Shown: positions 60,601 to 64,000 of the stretch, piece by piece
Layout: each line of letters begins with the position of its first letter
Numbering within the stretch: the first letter of the stretch is position 1
Source of the DNA: Manis javanica
Taxonomy: Eukaryota > Chordata > Mammalia > Pholidota > Manidae
Assembly (NCBI RefSeq): GCF_040802235.1
Contig: NC_133157.1
Span: 30,149,501-30,213,500, forward strand
Direction of reading: 5' to 3'
Length of the DNA: 64,000 bases
Program-made: the position numbers and the translations under genes
The notes under the pieces: model-generated
Told to the model about the DNA's origin: nothing
The model's input: only the letters and a program-made list of their open reading frames with translations
Database searches by the model: none

Positions 60601-60825
60601 GACTGTTGTGAAGGGGTCATTAATCTCATTTTTCTCTGCCTAGGTTGGATTGACTATAATTCCTGATAGCACAGCTGGCTGTGTTTTGGGTGTCATCTGT
60701 AAGCTCCTGGATCATACGTGTGTTTTCAGTGAGACTCTACTGCCATTTCTGGCTTCTTGTTGCTACAGTCTTCTTTATTTTCTGCTCACATTAGAGAAAG
60801 GAGAAGCAGAACATTTAAGAAAGAG
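15461..60825 (+). CDS. TEX10: TEX10 coding region, 12 coding exons, 3' end outside window
   Basis: TEX10 is the mammalian Ipi1 homologue. With PELP1, WDR18, SENP3 and LAS1L it forms the nucleolar/nucleoplasmic complex (Rix1-like, also called 5FMC) that works in 60S pre-ribosome maturation and ITS2 processing. It has also been linked to pluripotency enhancers. Joining the exons gives 819 complete codons and two bases, compared with about 929 residues in human TEX10 as I recall it, so only the last one or two exons are missing. The N-terminus is lysine-rich (KKRKR at residues 3-7, KKKPK at about 20-24), fitting nuclear import. Residues 61-380 are helical HEAT/ARM-like, with an Ipi1_N-type segment around 140-230 ([20 protein letters not shown]). 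All junction phases agree and no stop or frameshift occurs, so the gene is intact here. The start has A at -3 (caagaATGa) and is the first ATG of the exon. Confidence 0.95.
15641..17067 (+). other. TEX10: TEX10 intron 2
   Basis: Contains an old antisense L1 fragment (16.08-16.52 kb). No other feature is recognised. Confidence 0.85.
16075..16525 (-). mobile_element. Old L1M 3' fragment, antisense
   Basis: 'attcacccatttagactgtacaattca', 'catataaatggaatcacacagtat' and 'gaacagtattccagtgcata' are old L1 3'UTR and ORF2-end phrases in antisense order. Confidence 0.7.
17068..17780 (+). CDS. TEX10: TEX10 exon 3 (residues 61-297; large HEAT/Ipi1_N exon)
   Basis: Acceptor TTATTCATAG|GATTTG and donor CTACG|GTAAGA; ends two bases into a codon. 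The 237 codons form the best conserved part: [20 protein letters not shown], then helical repeats with [20 protein letters not shown] and the Ipi1_N-type [20 protein letters not shown]. The exon's C-terminal third is polar and probably disordered. Confidence 0.96.
17781..18165 (+). other. TEX10: TEX10 intron 3
   Basis: Short intron of 385 bp; nothing recognised in it. Confidence 0.9.
18166..18409 (+). CDS. TEX10: TEX10 exon 4 (residues 298-379)
   Basis: Acceptor CCTTATTAG|GTACCTGG and donor CATAAATTG|GTGAGA; phase 0 at the end. It encodes [20 protein letters not shown] followed by the amphipathic helix [20 protein letters not shown] and a leucine-rich helix ending near [10 protein letters not shown]. 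The open frame runs on past the donor into the intron by chance. Confidence 0.95.
21110..21262 (+). mobile_element. MER5A-type hAT-Charlie element
   Basis: 'aattcagttcctcagtcaca', 'ccacatttcaagtgctcagtagc' and 'tggctactgtattggataac' follow the MER5A consensus order. Old, non-autonomous. Confidence 0.8.
21640..22330 (+). repeat. Ancient mammalian-wide repeat, same type as at 10.2 kb
   Basis: 'ggagtttggattttaacctg', 'tttgagcagaggagtggcatgatct', 'cagttaggaggctattgcagtagtct' and 'aatttaagatgcctgttagaa' run in the same order as the related block at 10.2-10.7 kb. The family is not named. Confidence 0.5.
22963..23075 (+). CDS. TEX10: TEX10 exon 5 (residues 380-416)
   Basis: Acceptor TTTTAATAG|GAGTCA and donor AATAAAAG|GTATTG; ends two bases into a codon. 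It encodes [20 protein letters not shown] and then a basic tail ([13 protein letters not shown]). Confidence 0.95.
23656..23990 (+). mobile_element. MER2 (TcMar-Tigger DNA transposon)
   Basis: Starts 'agttggcccttgaacaacat' and ends 'gagttattcaagggtcaact', the inverted ends of MER2. The internal 'agcttactttattataagaa' also matches. The length (about 335 bp) is near full size. Confidence 0.85.
24695..25310 (+). mobile_element. Old hAT element (Tip100/Zaphod-like), partial
   Basis: Starts with 'gcagttctcaaagtgcggtctgtgaccc' and 'cagaactattttcacaat', the characteristic left end of hAT-Tip100 elements. The right border is uncertain. A 76-codon open frame at 24,710-24,940 belongs to this element by chance. 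Confidence 0.5.
25930..26300 (-). mobile_element. Old L1M ORF2 fragment, antisense
   Basis: 'ccagcaccatttgttgtaaagac', 'ttgatactatagttgtataa' and 'ctgggattttgattggaatg' are antisense ORF2 phrases of an old L1. Confidence 0.75.
26374..27621 (-). mobile_element. 5'-truncated L1 with 16-bp target-site duplication
   Basis: A 3' T-rich tail on + (26,374 on, TTTATTTTTT pattern), L1 3'UTR, then the ORF2 C-terminal 255 codons still open (stop near 26,728). It carries the [18 protein letters not shown] cysteine/histidine motif at about 27,115-27,175. The insertion is flanked by acttccactcactttt at 26,358-26,373 and 27,622-27,637. Truncation is within ORF2, so this is a dead copy. It lies antisense to TEX10. 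Confidence 0.95.
29722..29960 (+). CDS. TEX10: TEX10 exon 6 (residues 417-496)
   Basis: Acceptor GTTTTTAG|CATCAAG and donor CCAGAG|GTAGGT. It encodes [36 protein letters not shown] and [16 protein letters not shown], a strongly conserved helical segment. Confidence 0.96.
29961..30676 (+). other. TEX10: TEX10 intron 6
   Basis: 716 bp; nothing recognised in it. Confidence 0.9.
30677..30812 (+). CDS. TEX10: TEX10 exon 7 (residues 497-541)
   Basis: Acceptor CCTTTTAG|AGTCTACG and donor AGAGTCAG|GTAAAT. It encodes [20 protein letters not shown] and [17 protein letters not shown]. The phase joins exons 6 and 8 without a stop. Confidence 0.95.
30813..31987 (+). other. TEX10: TEX10 intron 7
   Basis: 1.17 kb; no repeat or other feature recognised. 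Confidence 0.88.
31988..32163 (+). CDS. TEX10: TEX10 exon 8 (residues 542-600)
   Basis: Acceptor TTTCTTAG|GTATCG and donor ATCTATA|GTAAGT. It encodes [40 protein letters not shown] and [18 protein letters not shown]. Confidence 0.96.
32164..33452 (+). other. TEX10: TEX10 intron 8
   Basis: 1.29 kb, with an old antisense L1 fragment at 32.59-33.06 kb. Confidence 0.88.
32595..33065 (-). mobile_element. Old L1M 3' fragment, antisense
   Basis: 'aatttgccattttatgatgtac', 'cttctggcaaccactagttta' and 'gctgagtagtactccactgg' are antisense L1 3'UTR/ORF2-end phrases. Confidence 0.7.
33453..33630 (+). CDS. TEX10: TEX10 exon 9 (residues 601-659)
   Basis: Acceptor CTCCACTAG|ATCCAC and donor CACATGAG|GTAGCA. 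It encodes [39 protein letters not shown] and [19 protein letters not shown], a helical repeat region. Confidence 0.96.
34212..34252 (+). promoter_or_regulatory. CTE-like RNA export motif, copy 1
   Basis: GACGGGTAA (34,212-34,220) and AACCTAAGACAGG (34,240-34,252) enclose a perfect TTCCTC/GAGGAA stem with an AAGG loop (34,223-34,238). These are the signature internal-loop strands of the constitutive transport element of Mason-Pfizer-type (type D) retroviruses, which binds NXF1/TAP. It sits between env and the PPT, as in those viruses. Only one loop pair is visible, where the viral CTE has two. Confidence 0.65.
34508..34523. repeat. (AAT)n run before the PPT
   Basis: Short AAT array; present at the same place in the second copy (48,438-48,452 on +), so it belongs to the element. 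Confidence 0.85.
34534..34856 (+). mobile_element. LTR (U3-R only) of copy 1
   Basis: Starts TGTGGGATTCACATATAAAT directly after the polypurine tract. It contains repeated phrases of the type 'cactatgtaagaacttgttc' (34,660-34,715) and AATAAA at 34,833. It ends at the A-tract without U5. Confidence 0.75.
35911..36108 (-). mobile_element. 198-bp L1 3' end with 13-bp target-site duplication
   Basis: Only the last part of the lineage-specific L1 3'UTR ('taatctacaattacatgaag', 'cttgtcttctctgtgttgca') with its poly(T) on +. It is flanked by tggtcttattttt at 35,898-35,910 and 36,109-36,121. An extreme 5' truncation of the same L1 type as the full-length copy at 49.7-55.97 kb. Confidence 0.93.
36281..36295 (+). 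promoter_or_regulatory. Candidate CTCF binding site
   Basis: CCAGTAGAGGGCACT fits the CTCF core consensus (CCASYAGRKGGCRS) at every position. It lies in intron 9, outside recognised repeats. Occupancy cannot be judged from sequence. Confidence 0.5.
38595..38677 (+). CDS. TEX10: TEX10 exon 10 (residues 660-687)
   Basis: Acceptor TTATATAG|ATCATC and donor CTTACAG|GTAACC. A small exon encoding [19 protein letters not shown] and FSFLFSTLT. Confidence 0.93.
38678..40217 (+). other. TEX10: TEX10 intron 10
   Basis: 1.54 kb; no repeat or other feature recognised. Confidence 0.85.
40218..40351 (+). CDS. TEX10: TEX10 exon 11 (residues 688-732)
   Basis: Acceptor CAAATTAG|GGTTTTC and donor ACAGAG|GTAACA; phase 0. 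It encodes [40 protein letters not shown] and DITE. Confidence 0.96.
43000..45960 (-). mobile_element. Old L1M, antisense, 3'UTR and long ORF2 part
   Basis: From 'gagcagttttaggttcacaa' (about 43,878, old L1 3'UTR) through 'gctgaataatactccattgt' (44,389), 'cagcaccatttgttgataag' (45,271) and 'acttggtagtaatttttaaa' (45,410), with ORF2 order reversed. A shorter related piece lies at 43.0-43.3 kb. Many stops. Confidence 0.8.
46305..46520 (-). mobile_element. hAT-Charlie MITE (MER58-like)
   Basis: 'caaggatcagcaaattacaa' and 'aggccaaatctggtttagcc' at one end, 'gcctgcaaagcctaaaatac' and 'aaaaagtttgccaacctctg' at the other. The family name is from memory. It is in opposite orientation to the copy at 61.76 kb. 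Confidence 0.65.
47053..47069. repeat. (AC)n microsatellite
   Basis: About eight AC units. Confidence 0.9.
47085..47490 (+). mobile_element. Old L1M ORF2 fragment, sense orientation
   Basis: 'gaaaactataagatattact', 'cattgtagtccagatcaaaa', 'gtggaaattgaaaaggtgat' and 'ctattataaagctatggtaa' follow L1 ORF2 in sense. It is the only sense-oriented L1 recognised inside the TEX10 transcription unit. Confidence 0.7.
47851..48010 (-). mobile_element. L1 3'UTR end at the 3' side of the composite
   Basis: 'agtattacattagtttcagg', 'tgtacaacacagtgattgaa' and 'gctatacattacatcccggt' are antisense phrases of an older laurasiatherian L1 3'UTR, different from the 3'UTR at 49.75 kb. A poly(T) tract (47,837-47,850 region) precedes it on +. 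Confidence 0.75.
48019..48111. repeat. T-rich stretch with (TTCA)n microsatellite
   Basis: About ten TTCA units at 48,043-48,082 flanked by TTTA-rich DNA. On the minus strand this is an A-rich tail, (TGAA)n/(TAAA)n, directly following the ERV segment's poly(A) site. It was probably born from that tail. Confidence 0.9.
48119..48430 (-). mobile_element. LTR (U3-R only) of copy 2
   Basis: Aligns with the LTR at 34,534-34,856 by eye over its full length. It begins TGTGGTATCC after the PPT and ends in GATGCCCTC followed by A residues. Confidence 0.75.
48697..48737 (-). promoter_or_regulatory. CTE-like RNA export motif, copy 2
   Basis: Read on minus: GACGGGTAA (48,737-48,729), the TTCCTC/GAGGAA hairpin, then AACCTAAGACAGG (48,709-48,697). 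The whole block is identical to copy 1 over about 50 bases while flanking parts differ. Confidence 0.65.
49013..49461 (-). pseudogene. Defective retroviral Env transmembrane-subunit remnant
   Basis: Two overlapping open frames on the minus strand (49,461-49,204 and 49,261-49,013) together look like the C-terminal half of a retroviral Env TM subunit. The first has the ectodomain heptad region and the LQN...DYLLLKEH stretch typical of gamma/type-D TM proteins, followed by the first Cys of the CX6CC motif (GCEQ). A one-base indel near 49,270 shifts the frame at that motif. The second frame holds a hydrophobic membrane span ([19 protein letters not shown]), a short cytoplasmic tail and a stop. 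SU and the fusion region are missing, so the gene is dead. Confidence 0.7.
49618..49700 (-). pseudogene. Possible integrase C-terminal remnant
   Basis: The minus strand encodes a short run ([18 protein letters not shown]) followed by a stop. It recalls the 'GRG...WxP' C-terminus of betaretroviral integrases that precedes env. Too short to be sure. Confidence 0.35.
50078..53882 (-). pseudogene. L1 ORF2 (endonuclease/reverse transcriptase), broken
   Basis: ORF2p nicks DNA and reverse-transcribes L1 RNA. The start is [17 protein letters not shown] (53,882). Endonuclease residues are seen as NVNGL, QETH, LGDFN (about 53,460) and SDH. The reverse transcriptase is seen as [20 protein letters not shown] (about 52,350), [11 protein letters not shown] (about 52,100) and [10 protein letters not shown]. 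The catalytic box reads FADYMILY, where FADDMILY is usual. The C-terminal Cys/His motif [18 protein letters not shown] lies near 50,470-50,540. Length (about 1,268 codons) is normal, but stops and frameshifts split it into at least six pieces. Confidence 0.93.
54130..54963 (-). pseudogene. L1 ORF1 (RNA-binding protein), frameshifted
   Basis: ORF1p is the trimeric RNA-binding chaperone of the L1 particle. From ATG at 54,963-54,961 the frame stops after about 17 codons, while the neighbouring frame continues into the coiled coil (open part 54,860-54,495), with the 11-residue repeat [11 protein letters not shown] twice. The RRM start ([14 protein letters not shown]) follows, and after another frameshift the C-terminal domain (54,379-54,134, with [16 protein letters not shown] and [10 protein letters not shown]). 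No functional protein is expected. Confidence 0.88.
54964..55965 (-). promoter_or_regulatory. L1 5'UTR / internal promoter with two tandem monomers
   Basis: GC-rich 5'UTR with a YY1 site at the very start. On + the phrase 'ctttaagacttccaaaaagc' (from about 55,320) recurs as 'ctttaaggcttccaaaaagc' (from about 55,510). Each copy is followed by an A-rich tract and then 'ctcaggcaccc.ctcac', giving a period near 190 bp. This is a monomer-type promoter as known from several mammalian L1 lineages. Confidence 0.7.
56030..56860 (-). mobile_element. Old L1-like block, antisense, weak
   Basis: 'cagttgtccctgtaatgtct', 'tttgtaaaatttgcttctgt', 'tttcctcaaggttagattca' and 'gtcagggggtgcatggtttt' match old L1M 3' phrases, from memory. 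The same kind of sequence occurs at 2.5-3.2 kb. Confidence 0.45.
56861..57728. other. Intron 11 part, nothing recognised
   Basis: No repeat I can name. Short open frames in several directions have no family features. Confidence 0.4.
57729..58045 (+). mobile_element. MER2 (TcMar-Tigger), second copy
   Basis: Starts 'cagttgacccttgaacaaca', with internal 'agcttacttaattgtaagaa' and 'tttttcactgcatgggcgtc'. A 'gagggttgactga' near 58,149 may be its displaced right end. Confidence 0.8.
58605..58722 (+). mobile_element. L2/MIR-type 3' end
   Basis: 'gattgtaagctattttgagg' and 'atgtctaataaatgaattat' resemble the conserved 3' end of L2 elements. Diverged. Confidence 0.55.
58903..58983 (+). CDS. TEX10: TEX10 exon 12 (residues 733-759)
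   Basis: Acceptor TTTGCTGACAG|ACAGTT and donor CATTTG|GTGAGT. 81 bp, both ends phase 0, so skipping it would keep the frame. It encodes [20 protein letters not shown] and SAISKHL. Confidence 0.95.
58984..60643 (+). other. TEX10: TEX10 intron 12
   Basis: 1.66 kb; no repeat or other feature recognised. Confidence 0.85.
60644..60825 (+). CDS. TEX10: TEX10 exon 13 (residues 760-819)
   Basis: Acceptor TCTGCCTAG|GTTGGA and donor AAGAG|GTAATA; ends two bases into a codon. It encodes [40 protein letters not shown] and [20 protein letters not shown]. The next exon is not in the window. Confidence 0.95.
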
Positions 60826-63800
60826 GTAATAGTTTTTGTGTTCTTCAACTTTAATTTTTTTCCTATCTCTTCTTCAACTTAAATTTTTTCCTACATCTTC
60901 CATCCCTACCCCAAAAAAGCCAGCATACAAATATGTATGTATGTATAAAAATATATACAAATAAATATTTTTAGAAAGATTGAAAGAAAATTAGATTTTA
61001 GAAATATTGTAAATTCTCTTTCAGAGTTTTTAAACCTGGCTAACCTTTTCCTTGTTCTTTCATGAATCTCCTTTGGGTTGTGATAAGAATTCTTAGTTTT
61101 TATTTTTTCATTGAAGCTATGAATTTGAAGTTAGATGGCATGATTTCTTGAGAACTTTCCTTACTAATAATTGCTATAGGTTTAGCAAGAAAAAAGTTCT
61201 ACTTTTAGAATACAAGTCTTATTAATACAAGTCTTTGTATTTTGTTTTGGTTTTCATTAGAACTAGGCAGAGTAGAATTTTAAATTCTTGGATATAGGGA
61301 AATTGTTCTGAGATGCCAGTGTTTTTAATTAGTACTTTTGCTCTTATGTTAATACTTGGGTTAAAGCTTCTAGAATTGTTTGGAGTATTTCACTTTACTT
61401 GGGAAAAAAAAAAGTATTCTTATGCTTATATTCTTATTGGTATGCCTGCTAAAATTCATTACAGAGGTTTTTAAAAAACTCTTTAACAGATGAGCATCAA
61501 GAAAATAAAAATTCTATCACCTGTTATTAACATTTTGATGTTTGTCTTTCTAATCTCTCCTTTTAAATGTCAAAAATATTCATGTGACTGTATAATTCGA
61601 TATAAAGAGTAGGTATAAATAAACTGAACACCCATTTAAGCAACGTCCAGGTTCAGAAATAGAATATTGTCAGCACATATACTTCCCGTGTTACACTTCT
61701 CTTATGCATCCCCCAGAATTCACGTTTATGTTAATCACGTTTGTGTTTCTCTGTTACCAGGGGTCAACAAACTTTTTGATGCAGAGTCAGATAGGAAATA
61801 TTCCAGGTTTTTGGGGGGTCATAGTCTATTGTCAGAAAATTCAACATTGTCTTGGTAGTATGAAAGCAGCAGTAGATAATATGTAAATGAGTGGATGTGG
61901 CTGTCTTTGAATAAAACTTTATTTACAAATACAGGCTGTGAGCTAGATTGGCTGTCAGTACTACTGCTTTAAAGTATTCTGTTACAAGAATGTAACATAA
62001 CTTACCCATTTTACTGTCAGCAGACATTTGGATTTTTCTCCATTTGTGCATGTGTATGTGTGTGTATGTGTATTTATAACTTTATAGATTTCACTATAAA
62101 TACACTGAAATTTACACATAAACAGATTTGATGGTATTTTTCTTACACGTAAGCATTAGGTCTAATAGGTCAAGAAAAGGCTTTGCAAATAACAAGGAGC
62201 TTCTCAAGGTTCTAAAAACTTTGTAATAAGCATCCCCCTTCGTGAAAGAGTTATATTGCTATTTGTTATTACTTGTCGCTTGAAATATAGCCCCTCTATT
62301 AAATACTTTGATGATTCATTTCAAAGAACTTCTGTAGTTTCTTACAGAGGAATATCTTGCTTGATGTTATACGGCTGGACCGAACAAAACTCAGTGTATG
62401 TAATACTTTTTGCCTGTTTAAAATACCTGAAGTATTTTATACTGGGTATTAGAAAGGTTGATATTACCAGGACCCTGTGTATCTCTCAGACTGACATTAG
62501 TCACAAGGAAATGTTGGCAGCCAGTCTTAGGTACTTAGATTTCTCTTTTGGGCTACTCCTGTTGGCCACCCCTCTCTGGCCCCAGAAGGTGTTTGTGAGA
62601 TTAAGTGTAATGAGAGTGACAGTCAAATTACTGGGAGTCTTTGATATGTTAAGTGCTGATCAAAAAATCAGGCCTGGCCAGTTTGTTCAAGACTGTGGCC
62701 ACTGTACTTGGAAGAAACTATTGTTGTCTTCTGGACTCATTAGTAATTGAAAAATCTGTTAGACTGAGCCTTCTTGGTTTGTAGGTAGTAATCTATTAAT
62801 AATAGAATAGTAATCTATTCTGTGGTTTTACTGTTTTATCTTCATCTTTGTTATGTTGTAAATCAGGATGTGAACTAGTGTAGCTTGTTGTTATTTATCC
62901 TGCTTTAGACTTAGTGTACTACTATTTAATCTGAAAATGGTGTTTTTTCTTCAGATCTGGGAAGTACTATTATTTCTGTTATATCCCCCATTATTTCTGT
63001 TCTCTCTAAATATCTGTCCTAAGCTCCTCATAAACATAGGGAACTTCTCATTCTGTCCTCTCATAACATCTTTCGCTTTGCCAACCCTCTTACTGAGTTT
63101 TTGTTTTCTTGACCTATTTTGGGTTTTTACTTGGCTGTTTGTCATTTTTGCCTTTTCTTAAATTATTGGTATTATTTTAAAGTTGGTGTCAGTTTGTTTT
63201 GTTCTGTATTTTTTTCCTCTAGCATGGGAATTCCCCCTTTTCTGGGGAGTCAGGTGGGCTCTGGAGATTCTTTCATGGGGTTGCACAAATTCGTGTTTTG
63301 ATTTGTATACCTGTTTTCTGAGTGCATTTTGCTTGAGAGTTCTGTGGAGGTTGTGGAGACCTCCTTACAGGTGAGTTGCACATTTGTGTTTTCCTGGCTC
63401 CTGGCTATTTGCAAGGAGCCCAGGTTTAGGTCTCTGCCTCCTACATCTGAGAACTGAAGCCTCAGCTTCTAACACTTAGCTGTTGAAAACCCAGCCCTAA
63501 AATCCCACAGCCATTTCTAACCCCTGTTGGGTAACTTTATATGAATTCTGTCATAGTTTCTGGCACCTAGAAATGTCACCCATACTGGCTTTTGAGCTTG
63601 GCTGTATAATTTTTAAAAAATGAATTTTATCTGTAGTTCTCTGTGTTTGTAGTCAAAGAGGAGGTTGGCATTATCTGACCAGAATATATCATAAGTGTGT
63701 GGAGTTAGCTAAACTCCTGAAAATTGTATGCAAAATATTGAACTTTCATGTTTCTTAAGGGTGGTTTAGAACCATTATTTTATGCTGAGCAGAAACTTCA

Positions 63801-64000
63801 TTAGTCCCAGTTCTGTCTTTTTGAACACTTTATAGAATATGTAAAATTATTCTTATATAAGATAACTCTTAGAAAACCCTAAGAATGACTGTTAATATGG
63901 TATTTCTTCCATTGCTTGGTACCCAGGTCTCTTCTTTTTGTCCTTGACTTGACAGTTTTCTTTGATTGTAGTGTGTGAAGGTAAAATTCTAAACTTTACT
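60826..64000 (+). other. TEX10: TEX10 intron 13, start only
   Basis: Runs to the window edge without an acceptor-exon pair matching the TEX10 C-terminus. Contains a hAT element (61.76-61.98 kb) and an unexplained 164-codon open frame (62,256-62,750). The rest is unrecognised. Confidence 0.75.
61757..61975 (+). mobile_element. hAT-Charlie MITE (MER58-like)
   Basis: 'caggggtcaacaaacttttt', 'aataaaactttatttacaaa' and 'gctgtgagctagattggctg' follow the element's order. Relative of the copy at 46.3 kb. Confidence 0.7.

Noticed and set aside
1..64000. CRISPR arrays, operons, prokaryotic promoters, tRNA and rRNA genes
   Set aside because: The window is mammalian nuclear DNA; no direct-repeat/spacer array and no tRNA or rRNA core sequence was seen.

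Overview
This is vertebrate nuclear DNA from a placental mammal: an AT-rich 64 kb stretch with one multi-exon housekeeping gene, one CpG island and many transposable-element layers. The gene is the orthologue of TEX10 (testis-expressed 10, mammalian homologue of yeast Ipi1), on the + strand. The CpG-island promoter and a likely non-coding first exon lie at about 11.5-12.3 kb. Twelve coding exons follow between 15,452 and 60,825, all with GT-AG borders and an intact frame (819 complete codons). The last roughly 110 codons should lie beyond the right edge. The 11.4 kb upstream of the island is intergenic and holds only old repeats.

Species: the L1 3' ends (35.9 kb, 49.7 kb) are of a type I associate from memory with pangolins (Manis). 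Carnivore tRNA-Lys, primate Alu, bovid, horse and rodent SINEs are all absent; only fossil MIR/L2 is seen. A laurasiatherian, perhaps a pangolin, is therefore suggested but not proven.

Layout: 1-11.4 kb holds L1 fragments, a probable solo LTR (0.7-1.45 kb), an MLT1 LTR (9.2-9.64 kb) and ancient repeats. 11.4-12.4 kb is the promoter island. 12.73-12.96 kb is an 81-bp unit repeated three times. 15.4-40.4 kb carries exons 2-11, with introns containing MER2, MER5A, hAT elements, MIR and mostly antisense L1s. 40.4-58.9 kb is an 18.5 kb intron with an old antisense L1 and an 8.1 kb composite insertion (47.8-55.97 kb). 58.9-60.8 kb carries exons 12-13, and the rest is intron.

The most interesting material is not the gene. 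The 8.1 kb composite is flanked by one 14-bp target-site duplication. It joins a full-length L1 (minus strand), its A-tail, a defective endogenous-retrovirus segment (possible integrase end, Env TM remnant, long post-env region, LTR cut off at the poly(A) site) and an older L1 3' end. It looks like one L1 retrotransposition with about 1.9 kb of 3' transduced sequence. A second, shorter copy of the same retroviral 3' segment sits at 34.1-34.87 kb. Both copies carry, between env and the polypurine tract, a motif pair plus hairpin resembling the constitutive transport element (CTE) of type-D retroviruses. Both also end in A residues at the same LTR poly(A) site with no U5. This suggests a SINE-R/SVA-like, L1-mobilised element family that carries its own RNA-export signal.
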